From NCBI GenBank assembly GCA_008921705.1, contig VFFE01007034.1, positions 1,252,649-1,316,648 on the forward strand: 64,000 nucleotides of DNA, read 5' to 3'. A program made the translations under genes and the position numbers. This DNA is from Burhinus oedicnemus. Lineage: Eukaryota > Chordata > Aves > Charadriiformes > Burhinidae. A model generated the notes under the pieces. The model did not search any database. It saw nothing but the letters and a program-made list of their open reading frames with translations, and was not told where the DNA came from. This document shows, one piece after another, positions 49,601 to 60,982 of this stretch. Position 1 is the stretch's first letter. The number at the start of each line of letters is the position of its first letter.

Positions 49601-51510
49601 GTTGTGCTTCGGGTGCTACTCGTATGACTGAATGGCCACAGAAATCTTGTCTGTCTCCCTTCCTTGAAATTGTACTGCCTGTCTGCACATGTCTGTCCAA
49701 AAAGCAGAACCAGGTTTATGTGAATTTTACACATAGAATTAGTAGCTTTCATAAGGAGTTACTCTTATCTGACTGTTGCTTTAGCAAAAGAAATAGGTGT
49801 ATAGTAAGTACCCATACAGCTGTAGAGCTGTTGATATAAAAATATAGTATTGGCTTTATTTTGCTTGGTTTTTACCCATATGTTGTATTTAAATGCTTGC
49901 TGCAGAGACAGCTGTTGATTTTCATTGTGTGCTTGCTTAGTGGGGATTTTTTGGATTTTAAATCTTGTAACCAGTAGCAATGCACTGAATAAACTCCCCT
50001 TTTCTGACAACAGTGTTACTATCTGTATATCGTTTCCTTTCCTGTAAAACAGAGAAAATGAGTGCAGTGCATGGAGGGCTTCTGTGCTTCTGCCCAGGGT
50101 TGGATATGTCTGAAAAGGGCTGGTTTGTATCTGTGCGCTGGGCAGGTGGTTTGCTCACCCCCTGCAAACCCAACACATGGAGGTTATAGGGGACTTCGTG
50201 CAATGTGCAGTTTTGTACAATTCAGCCGTACAGTGCATGCACAATGAATCCATCGCTTCCAGAAAATATTGGCTTTACTTCGTGGGGAAAAAGGGTAAAT
50301 CCTGGAAAACTGGGACCCGTAGTAACATTAATTTCATCTTTCAAGGATGTCTTTTGCAGATAAATTCGAGGATGTTTGTAGAGCAGTCCGGCGTTAGGTC
50401 AATACATTATTTAAGAAAAAAACCCACTCATGAGGAAATTAATAATTTTCTATTTAGTGCTGGCTTTGGATGATATGCAGTAAATAAAGGCACTGAGTAA
50501 TTTGTATAATAGGAATGGTAAATAGATTTCCCTGCACTGAGCCCCACTGAACTTTTGCACTAAATGAAGCAGGGTTCCTGTGGAAAAAAGGAGTATATGA
50601 TCATGTAATTAAAGACTCTCTCATAATTAATACCCACAAGGAAGCTGAATTAAGGCTGCGGTCAACATTAACTCTGGCACTTCCGAACTTTTGAATGTCT
50701 GACTTTGTGTCCATAAGGTTTTCAGGATTTGTTTGAGTTTTTCAGTGTAATAGATGTTTAAAACTAATGGTTCAGTGATCTTAGCCTGATAAGGTAGAAA
50801 AGGTGGCTGGGATTAATGTACTGTGTTTCTTTTGAAAGACTTAGAATATATATGGAAAATTCAGGGAGATTTACTACATATTTATAAAAGGATATACTGT
50901 AAGATGACCAAAATTTTTTAGCCTTCAATAAGAGTTAAACCAGAGAGTAGCCTAAAGCCTCAAGTAAGAGTTTGGTTAAATCTTTTACAATATTTTAGTT
51001 GCTAGCATCTAAAACGCCTGACCCTTTATGATGCCTGTTTTCTTTAACGTGTGGTCTGGGAAAAGTCTGGAAGAGAAAGTCATGCTGTCTCTGAAGTTGA
51101 GAATGGCTACTTAGCATCCAAATATGTAATTAGGGAGCTTTTCATGCCTTTTTAATAAGTTGTAGTCATTAGTAAATTGCCAGTCTCATACCCCTCAAAT
51201 GATTCAGAGTCTTTAAACTTGACTGGACTGGCCCTATTCCATGCAGAGCAGATGCTTTTTTGTCTCATTTCATTATTTCCCTTTTGTTAGGGGCTTCAAC
51301 TGCAAGGAGAAAAAAATGCTAGTTGCAAATAAAAGGCAGGACAGTGAAAACATAGCTTCTCTTCTGTGCCAAAACCAGACATAGAGATCTCCTTCCTCTG
51401 CCGTTCTCCGATTTGAGAGTAAGTGCTCTGATACCACGTCACCCCCCCACTCCTCTAGGGAAAACTGAGATAAATCATAGATCCTGCATAAATATCTTTC
51501 AAATTATATT

Positions 51511-51680
51511 TAGGGTTTGTCTACATGGACCCTGAGGAAAAAGAATGCAAATTAACAAGAAGTATGAAAGTGGATTAAAATGCTTTAAAGCTAAACTGCA
51601 TGGTCCCATATAGATGCTGTTACTCAAAATTACAGTGACTTGATTTCATCAGAATTAATTGACCTCTCGCGTAAATTCAG
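51511..51680 (+). mobile_element. Possible ancient sauropsid MITE fragment
   Basis: Begins AGGGTTTGTCTACATGGAC and continues with AGTGGATTAAAATGC and GATGCTGTTACTCAAAATTA. This recalls an old reptile and bird interspersed repeat that starts AGGGCTTGTCTACAC and has GGTTTAA-type phrases inside. Low confidence, from memory of the consensus. Confidence 0.35.
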
Positions 51681-54416
51681 GCAAACAAAATAAAAACATT
51701 GGCTCTGAGTTAGAATGCTTATAAATCTGTAATCACATTTAAATCAATTTCTTAATTAAAAAAATATTTGGTTCATTACAAAGTTATTAGAAAATGGACT
51801 TTTAAATTAGGTTGTTCATATGGCATTAGGCTGGCATTTTAAGTTTTAAACTGGATTATTTATACAGCATAATTTATTGAACCAGAAAGTCACCAGGTAG
51901 ATGCCCACAAATCTCTACAATTCTGAAAATGTCCACAGTGCTTTAAAACGCTCTGGGTAGAACCTTTTCATTCCACTGAGTTAATTTTGTTTAGACTTTG
52001 GCTTATGGTCTACAGTAAGGATAAGGAGTTGCAGAATTTTTCCCTTATTGATTTCTGAACCACATATGCTCAGAATACAACAAGCTATGCATCTCCCTTC
52101 TCCATAGTCTAAGCTTACCATCTCCCTTCAGGTACATTTTTTGTTTCTCATGGAATTCTCACAAGCAGGTGAAATGTTGCACCAGCACAGAATCCTGTGA
52201 AGTCTTAAGGCGGTTACATGAAGTGATTCACTCATCCTTCTGGTTTGTCTTTTTTTTTTTCTGTCTTCACATATATGTTTGCACTGAGAAAGTCAGCAGT
52301 ACTTTAAATTAATGGACTTCCAAGACCTTTTGTCATCTTCTCAGGATGTTCTAGATGGATGAACGGAAGCAATAATCTTGCTGTATCATTTTTTAATTTA
52401 CTTCTGCAGATCTTTTCCCTGTCTCATCCTGAAAGTGTAGCTAAGTCAGGGACTATTGTACTTGTGAGATGAGGGAGAATAATTAGCTATCATTCTGAAG
52501 ACAATTGTAAGAACCGTCTTCAAAAAAGTATGCTCTGAAACCACAGAATTCTATGGATTTACATATGCAAAATGGAAGGGAAACTTTTCACTTCTAATAT
52601 TTTCCAGGTTTTGAGACAACTATTTTAATATGTATATGAAAAAAAGAAAGATAATCTTGAGATAATGCAACACTATTGGTGCAGCATTACATGACATTGC
52701 ATTGGGGACCTAAAGCGTGTATACCTTAAAGCAGGTGCTTTGACAACAACCAGCCTGTGGAAAGTAGATGTTGCCTTTCAGTGATGCTTCCACTGTGTCT
52801 GATAGATCCTATAGAGTGCATTCAGTTTTTTCAGGGGTACATCAAGTTCACATTCTGTTCAGCAGACCACAGGATGCATTTCAAGATCTAAGCTGGGCTG
52901 TGTTGCCAGTGTTACGTGCCATACCTCATCACTTGCGGTGCGTTTTCAGGGCCTGTTACTTCTACATTAGAAGAGGGTTTACCCTCAGTATTTGCAGCAT
53001 GAAAGGACTCTACACAGAGGCATGAGAGAATGCAGAAGAGTTAGTAAAGCCTCTGGGTTTTGGATGCGCAGGTACTGAACCCTAAGCAAAGTAACTTCCA
53101 ACCCATTGAAAACTAGTCAGGTATAATATACACAGGCCAAAGAAATATGCACAAAATGCCAAAGCCATGAAGAAACAGTTAAATGGGACAATAATTTGGC
53201 TAATAGTGCACATAGGCATTTTTCAGTGTCAGACAGATGAATTACCACTATATCCTTGTCCAGCGAGCCCAGCTATCTCATCTGAGGGATGGATGTGCTC
53301 TCATAGGTTAGCTAGGGCTGTCAAAGATGTGGTTTAACTGGAGGCTGCCACACATGCATAATTGAGAAAATATACTTTTCCGATACTTGGAACTTCTGGC
53401 CAAAACATAGCTTTTCTTTTAGATCCTACAGGATTTTCTCCTTTTTCTTTAACAAAAGCTTTTTTAAGGGAATTAACCTTATAACCCTGGGTTTATTCAA
53501 AGAAGCTCTAAAGAGCCTGCCTGTTAGAGGGAGATGTGTGTGTTCAAGTGAATGTGTATTACGATAGCTCCTTATTTTGGTGAGAATTTTACCCAAAACC
53601 TGAGATGGGTATCCCAGCACTGGATGCTACTTGGTTGTCTTTCCTGGCCTTTCTTGAGTCACAAAATACTTGTTCAGTATTACTTGCAATAATCTAGAAA
53701 AATCATTTAAACCCTTAAGATCCTTCCAGCTATGCTATTTTCTGTGATGTCACACAGTTTTTCACGTGCTGTCTCTATTTTGGGTCTGCCTGGAACCACT
53801 CTCCACAGCCCCTGCAGTCCCATCTGTGTTGCTATGGGGAGCCTTCAGTCCACACACTTCAAATCAGGCAACCTTTTGTGGCCCTGATGCAACTCTAGAC
53901 CAGACAGCTGACATAAATCCCAACTGTCTAGCACAGCCCCAGATGCCTGGCTTCAGCCACAGGCTCTCCCAGTCAGGCAGATTAACTGGTATAGATTACT
54001 CATTGTTTTTAATGTTCATCCCTATCTAAACCATTCAGGCATGCAGCTTTCCAGAAAGGGAAAGGAAAAAAAATTAAAATTTCCTTTCATATTACCGGAG
54101 TCTAAAAAATGTACAGTACCATTGTTTCTACCCTTCCCACTTAGCTTATCAACAGTCATTTTTTCATCTTGCTATGTGCAAGGTGTATGGCACATTGTAA
54201 GTTCAGAAATGACTTACAGGGAGGCCCAAGCACTTTTCCTTGTTCTGCATCCAGTCCCATTTCTTTCATCTTGAATATGGGGGTTAATACAGGTGGGTCA
54301 GTGGTGGCTTGACCCCCACCACATGGTTGACCCCCATTGAGTATGTCAGAGAAGTTTTCTGAAGATGGTGTTCCCAGTGTGCTGGCCTGGTTGCCACATG
54401 GGTAGCTGGGTCACAC

Positions 54417-54447
54417 TTTTTTCCTTTTTTTTTTTTTTTCTTTTTCA
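54417..54447 (+). repeat. T-rich low-complexity run
   Basis: T-run interrupted by CC and C. Confidence 0.9.
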
Positions 54448-54888
54448 CTCTCAAAGTGTGAACGTTAATTTTTCATTTCGAGTCGCCTTAGAAAACAATA
54501 TTGTCACCACTCTCACTGATTTCTAGGCCTCAACAGAGAGATGCACAGGCTTCTCCGATGGATGTGAGGCTTCCATGGAAGGAAATAGATGTGAAGCTAT
54601 GATGATTTTCTTGGCTTATTAGTTGCACACAGTTAGTAGGGGGGCAAGGAGGAGCAGCAATCCAAGGAACAACAAGGAGGTTGAAACAAAGGAGTCAGGG
54701 TAGCAGGTGAGGAGACAGTTGCTTAAGTATTTAAGTCAAACAGGAGGAAAAAGTTGTGACAGCAAAGGTTTAGAACCAGCAGTCTACATGAGAGACCAGG
54801 AGGTGTGGATAAAGCCACTGAATGAACACGGCAAAGCAGACAGAAATGTCAGTTTGTGGAGTATGTGATTCAAGTGCTCTGCAAAGCA

Positions 54889-54916
54889 ATTTAAACAACG
54901 CGACCGCTGTTTAAAT
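54889..54916. repeat. Perfect 9-bp inverted repeat
   Basis: ATTTAAACA at 54889-54897 and TGTTTAAAT at 54908-54916 flank the CpG-containing spacer ACGCGACCGC. It lies at the left edge of a CpG-rich patch. Confidence 0.95.
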
Positions 54917-54939
54917 AGCTGCACTCTTGAAACTAAGTA

Positions 54940-55210
54940 GGAGAAGCGAGCTGCTGTCAGGAAGCAGCAGGAGCGGGGATAGCCGCAGCACCGCAGTGAA
55001 GCCGCAGCACAGCTCGGGCAAAGACCCTGGGTGGGGGTCTGAGGGTGAGTGCGGCTCGTGGGTGAAGGGTTAAGTGCGGCTCATGGGTGAAGGGGGCCAG
55101 GCGCTCTCTCCCGACAGGCTGATCCAAGGCTGCACAGCCGTACCGTACCATGCCCGCATTGTGGCCAAACCCCTTGGTAGGGGTTGTGTTCAGGGCCCCC
55201 AATCTTGAAA
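54940..55210. other. Isolated CpG-rich patch with 25-bp tandem repeat
   Basis: GC-rich with many CpG, in contrast to AT-rich flanks on both sides. AGTGCGGCTC(G/A)TGGGTGAAGGG is tandemly repeated at 55048-55072 and 55073-55096. An 81-codon minus-strand frame spans 54957-55202. I do not recognise the protein. It could be a small CpG island with a start site of a noncoding transcript, a piece of a GC-rich LTR, or a processed remnant; the sequence alone does not decide. Confidence 0.4.
55048..55096. repeat. 25-bp tandem repeat, two copies
   Basis: Two units starting AGTGCGGCTC, with one clear substitution (G to A at the 11th base) and slight divergence at the junction. Confidence 0.9.
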
Positions 55211-58200
55211 GCGAGGAAGCTCAATGAAGTGCCTGCATCCTAAAATCCATATCATGAGAAGATGCTAAGTTTTCGCTGTCTATTTCAAAAGCTGATAAGG
55301 GGCAGCTCAGAAGGCCTCATATTTAGAAAGAAAACAATCTACACAAATGATATTAATCCTTTCCTACTTGAACCAGAGCGCATAAATTAACTGCTTATAC
55401 ATAGGTTCCTTGACACATTTTTAAGCAGTTTCAACTTTTACTGGTATAAAGAGACACACCTGGAACTTTCACTAAGAATGTATGTTAATGTCTACTGAGG
55501 TCACAGCTTTACTAACACTCTATTGATCCATACCAGCTGGATTTTAGTTTCTGTTGCTCAAAACCAGGTACTGCTAGAAAATGCACAGGAAGAATCGTTG
55601 TGAGGCGCTAAAATGAAGGCGGTCTGTGTAGCATCCACAGTCCCACTCTCTGCTATCTCTGGCACAAGGCGCCTCAGAAGAACAAGATCTCTTCCTAATT
55701 CTTTTGTTTGCTGATGACTCACAAACCTGTTGAAAAAGACTTTGCCTGTCACCCGTGCTGTAATCCAAGTGGAGAACAGCAGCCTAGGCAGCCCTACTTC
55801 TCAATAACCACTTCCTCTCTTGTCCCAGTGATCACTGATAAATATCAAATGGTGGGTGTAGAACATCCTGTCCCGTTCACTACTGGAGCTTTTATGGTGA
55901 CTTTGTATTTTCAGATCCCAGGAAAATGTGGGCAGCATATGACAGAACTGCTAGTACAAACATGAGATTGTTGGTGAGCCAACCTAGAAAGCATAGTTCA
56001 AGGACGTTACATAAAGCACTAGTCTGTAAGTCCTGTATCCTTGTCTGATCTCGTTGTCTCATTTTGCCAGCACTGTGCTATTATTACACATTTAGTGGTA
56101 GCTTCTTGTAAACTGCTTATGAATCCTATCCACACACACCTACTTAGTTATTCCTGCCAGGTCCCAATACATTATTAACCAAAGCAGAATTGTTCTTTTC
56201 CTGTGGACACATGTTTTTCTCTTAGGTCTGAACTTCTGCAACAAGGGAAAGGACCAGAAGCAGTGTTCCAGCTAGAGCCAAGTGAAAAGAATTGAAACTG
56301 GGGACACAAATTGCTATTTCCTAAAATCTGTCAGCTTCCAATCAGCACAAAGAGTTTTGTCCTCTGGTTACTTTTATGGGTCTTGTTTTGCCTTTGAAAT
56401 GGATGATTTGGGAAAACCTGGAGTTTTTCAGGAGAAAAGTTTTGATGGGCTCAGGAGCATGCAGTGGAATCAGATCACAGCATACTTTTCAGGCTGTCTT
56501 GACTCGTCTCTGTCTTTCTCTGTGGTCCAGTAACAGCAGTGACAAATGAGTTTAGTTCTTATAGGTCTGTGATTATCAGAAAACCAATGCATGTGTACTG
56601 ATCACAAAGTTAGTGCAGTGGTGACTCTTAGTTACTGAAAAGGCAAGATAAATTTTAGACACTGTTTTTCTGTCTCCTGAGCAGAGGGACCATGCTTTCT
56701 CCTGCAAAGAAGTTAAAGAGGAAAGGGTAACAATTTCAGTCCTTTCAAAAATCAGACTTTTTGTTGCATTTCTTAGAAGCTGTGGGGCTGACTTTGGGCT
56801 CCTTCTGTATATTAGGGTTTTTTTCCCCTCACATGTTACTGACCAGTGAAGTCTTTTGGTGGATCTTGACTAGATGCCTTGTACTTCCATTGAAATAGGA
56901 AATGATTAAGACATAAAATTCATCCCTAACTTGCAGAATAATATATCCTGCCCTCTGACACCTCTCCTCAGTGAGACTTGTTACCCTCAGAAGAGAGAAA
57001 TTGCAAGGTCCTCCAACCCATCCAGGTCAAAGTCTCAATGCTGTTCCTTCAGTCTCCTTTGGATGTCATCTTGGCAACTACAAAATGAATGGAGAGGCCT
57101 GCACAGAAATGTGTTTATTTTTATAACCCACCAAAACCTGCCAAAAGATTGGGCAAAGCTATTTTTCTGACTTGTATTCGTCTGGCATATATTTGTCCGT
57201 GAAATTCATATCCAGGCATATGGAAATAGAGTTGTTACTCTATGTAACAGTTTGTGCAATTCAAGATAAAATATGGTTTTGTTGGCTTGTTTCTCTTGAG
57301 ATGATTTCAAATACAATGGACAACCGAGAGAGGAAAATCCAGTGATTGCACCCATGGGCTGGATAGCAGAGTTCTGCCACTTTGGCAGTTTACAGTAATT
57401 CAGTAGTGTTTATGATGATAAGAAAGCAATTTGGTGAAAGTGAGGTAAAACAGCTAATACAGAGCAAGATAAAACTGCAGTTAATTCAACCATCAGGAAA
57501 CTGACCACTGAAAAATGGTCCTGATATGTCATTTTGAGTCAGTCCAGGTTGTGATTTTACTCAATCCACTCCTTGTTTAAGTTTCAGTGCTAAAAAGACC
57601 ATTTGTCAGACTGTCACTCAAACAAACTTTATGCAACAGATACAAAGCAACCATAGTACATTGCTCTGGTGTAGCAAGACACAGAGGCCCTTGCCAGTAA
57701 AGTTTTTCTTATACTGTTTGTATTTCATCAACCTTTCCAAAAGATAAAGATGTGATGTTGGTGGGAAACAAAATCCAGTAGTCCAATGGTGTTTATCAAC
57801 TGCTTAGAGCCAGAATTGTATGAGAAGTCAAACTGAAAGTGAGTAAAGACAATAAACAGAATGATAGATGTACTGGCACCTATTTGCATGTTATTTCAAG
57901 TCGTTGACAGGCTGGGATATAGCCTGTGCATACACAAATGTGCTTTTGCCCTCACGTTTTTGCCAGGCATTCTCTCTGCAAGCAGCAGTGTAACTCTGGC
58001 GCCTACATTCAACAAAAAAACAGCTCACAAAAATACTATGTGCCAGAATACTGCTTACAAGCCTTACTACTTTTCATAATACACCATCAGCAAATTGAGA
58101 ATATTAATCTAAAAATTTCTGGTAGATTCAGCCATCAAACATGTGCTTCCATTTTAGATGGAAATTGAATAGGAGACCTACAACAAACAGTCCTTTAAAA

Positions 58201-60770
58201 CCAACACGTCTTCAAGACTAAATTGCAACTTTTTTCTATTTTACAAGTATCCACACTGCCACCACTGAAACTATTACATAAACATTCACTGCTGTGAATA
58301 AGTGTTTCCAAACATGATTCCTAGCTGGATTTTAAAAAGTGATCATTTTGGAAAGCAAGGCATTATATGCAAAAGCCCACTGGTAACAAAACAGAATCTC
58401 TTCTCTTTTTCCACCAGCCAAAGACTGGAACTGACAGAGAAATAACTCTCTGTTACTGGAACTGGATATCTGATGTTCTGAGAAGAGAGAAAAAATGTGT
58501 TATGATGTCAGGTAATTTCTCAGTAGAGAGGAGGAGGACGGCTAAAATCTGGGCTGTAAGCCTGGTAGGTTTTTGGAATTTAAGTCAAGTAACTATGTGT
58601 CTAATCCAGCTAATATTGATATTAGTGCTAAGGCTCCCTTAAGCAGTCTATAGATTAAGAGTTGAATTTTTCCATTACTTCATCAGCACACTCAAATCAT
58701 GAGGTTTCTGCCACTTGGTATCCCGTGTTGTCTAGCAGGAGAAACTGGTTCTGCTGATAGATGGAGAAGGTTGCTTTTTCACATTTTTAAGAACATATGC
58801 CTTCTCATACATACTCCTACAAAGCTACTCAACAATGGGCTTTCTATTTAAACTTCCTCTTTGATTTCCAGATTCTGTAGTCAGCATCTGCTGACTACAT
58901 CAAGGGTTGGGGAGGGGTTATTGTTGTTTTTTTAAAGGCACAGAATGTAACACAATTGAACAAGCCATCTCAAAGATTCTGTCAGATGCATACTACTTGA
59001 AACATGAAATCAGCCCAGTGGATTTCTAATAAGGGGACCAATTTATGATGAGCTGAGTGAGAACTGTTGAAGGAATACAAAACCACAAGCCAAGATTCCT
59101 TCTAAAATCCCAGCTCTGACATCAGCTGTGCAGTGTAAAGCCATCGTGTGTTACAGTGGGATTCATTTTGCTTAACTTTTGATGTCTAAATATCCAAGTA
59201 AAATTTGTCAACAGGGCTTCCTCTGTAGCATCAGAACACAGATGGTAGGCTAGGGAAAATGAACTGCTCTTTGGAAGTGCTATGAGACCTACGGAAGTGT
59301 CATGAGCTCACTGCTATGAGAGAGAAGCCTTACTGACATGAGGGAGGTGGCTTCAACACTTACGTCAGGTTAGAAATGTCTCTTCACATGATGTTTTCAG
59401 AGCTGAATCCTACCCTTTGAGGTGTAGCTATGCTGCTGTTGCAAGTAATGGCAGCTAGTGATGGTCTGTAAAATTTAGGTCAAGTCCACACTTAAAGCTT
59501 TTAATGATAGTTTGATATTCTTTAGAGGCGTGAGATTATTTTTGACAGCACTTACCCTGGCAAAAGTCCTAATATAAACAAAAATTGCCTGGCATAAAAC
59601 GTGGGGTTTTGTCATTGCTTTTTTTCGATTTTACTCAAGAAATGGGTGTAGGTTGTTTGGGCACCCCTTCCAAGCAGATGTCTCTTCAGAGCAGGAGAAA
59701 GTGACACCTTTGTTGATGTGATGGGAAACCCAGAAGCATGCGAATCATGCCCTGGAGGAAAAACCCCTCCAGGCTGCAGGGTAGGGAAATGGCTGTATCC
59801 AGCACTGACATAGGCTCTCTCTTGCAGAGGACTTCCTTGGCCTCATACCCTCTTGACACAGTTCAGGCCACAGTCTCTTCCCTCCTCCATGAAATTGCAA
59901 CCAAGGTGCATCTGGGCAGTGGTTTCTAAATCAGGGCAGGCTGCTATATCTGGTGGATGGGTCATGGAGGAGAGTGGCAGTCACTCTGTTGCACACACTG
60001 GTGAGACACTTAGCAAGAGAGGAGTGCCAACACTCATTAAACAAGCGTCATGCTTACTGTAGGGGTTTTGACAGGCCTGCTGCAAAAGCAGTCTTCGCCT
60101 GGTATATCCTAAATGGTATAAAAATGTCATCACCCTCACTCACAAACACAAAGAAACAAACAAAATCATCTTAGGCTACAGCCAGGAGCTTTAAATATGG
60201 AAGTGGACAAGCTGCACCAGCCCACCTTCTGTAGACTAGGTCTTCCTTTTGGTCTCAGTATCTCCATCTCCCTTCTGTGCATGATACTACTTTGCTTCAC
60301 AGAGGTGCTGTGATGATGTTTGTTATTGTTTACTAAATTTTTGCAAGATTAAATGCAAAGTGTAAGAGATACATATTGTGACCTGACACAATTTGAGCCT
60401 ATCTGTCGTCTTCTGTAAAGAACAAAAATCCTTTGATATTAGAAATTGTTTATTACGAATTATGATTTTAATTTTTTTATAAAACAGTTCTAGAGTAATG
60501 TCGAAAGTGTAACCTCTGCATGTTCTCTGGTTCTTCTTAGTCCTGACACATCAAAGCAGCAGCCACAGGGAGACATCTGTCACTAGTTAATATCATGGTT
60601 ATGGAGGTAGAACCTCCTCTTCTGTTTGGGCCAATGTGGTCAGCCCTTTGATGGATGTGCTCAGCCTTCATCCAGTTTGATCACCCCGTGCAGCCCCTTG
60701 TTCAGATCTGCGTGTGAACAAGAATGTCCTGACCTGAGATCCTTTTTAATACAGCAGGGATCCGTGATAT
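55211..60770. other. Noncoding AT-rich stretch
   Basis: No gene or clear transposon. A perfect 24-bp palindrome lies at 58876-58899. Short frames (60-91 codons) lack features. At 59465-59590 phrases such as GTCCACACTTAAAGC might be another old MITE, not called. Confidence 0.5.
58876..58899. repeat. Perfect 11-bp inverted repeat with 2-bp spacer
   Basis: TGTAGTCAGCA, TC, TGCTGACTACA. The arms contain GTCAGCA and TGCTGAC, half-sites of the MAF recognition element, but in everted order. Confidence 0.95.
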
Positions 60771-60775
60771 AAACC

Positions 60776-60899
60776 ATCAAAGGAAACCTTTGATCTTTTG
60801 ACTATCTCTTCGTCATCTGCTGCACAATGCAAATAATAATGAAAACAAAGCTAAGGAGCAGAGCAGCTACATTAAAGAATCAGGCTTGTTGCCGGCAAC
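60776..60899. promoter_or_regulatory. Candidate enhancer: TCF/LEF pair, octamer, SOX, RFX palindrome
   Basis: ATCAAAGG at 60776-60783 and CCTTTGAT at 60787-60794 form a perfect inverted pair of TCF/LEF-type sites with an AAA spacer. ATGCAAAT, the POU octamer, lies at 60827-60834 and AACAAAG, a SOX/TCF-type core, at 60844-60850. GTTGCCGGCAAC at 60888-60899 is a 12-bp palindrome that fits the RFX X-box rule (GTNRCC and RGYAAC) with zero spacer. Four site types in about 125 bp is unusual for AT-rich neutral DNA. Function is inferred. Confidence 0.4.
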
Positions 60900-60937
60900 G
60901 AAGCTAATCACTGAGGTTTTATCCTATCGTCAGACTC

Positions 60938-60982
60938 AAAAAGAAAGAGGGGGGAGGGAAGAGAAAAAAGAGGAGAAAAAAA
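60938..60982 (+). repeat. Purine-rich low-complexity run
   Basis: Only A and G from about 60938 to 60982, directly after the motif cluster. Confidence 0.85.

Larger units (their letters stand above)
46633..54880. other. Noncoding AT-rich stretch
   Basis: No gene recognised. A weak MIR-like core lies at 50025-50065 (GTTTCCTTTCCTGTAAAAC). A homeodomain-type TAAT cluster lies at 50606-50654, an old MITE-like piece at 51511-51680 and a T-rich run at 54417-54447. Frames of up to 122 codons (48276-48644) are AT-rich and without features. Confidence 0.5.

Noticed and set aside
50025..50065. Weak MIR-like core
   Set aside because: A single GTTTCC...TGTAAAAC phrase without flanking support.
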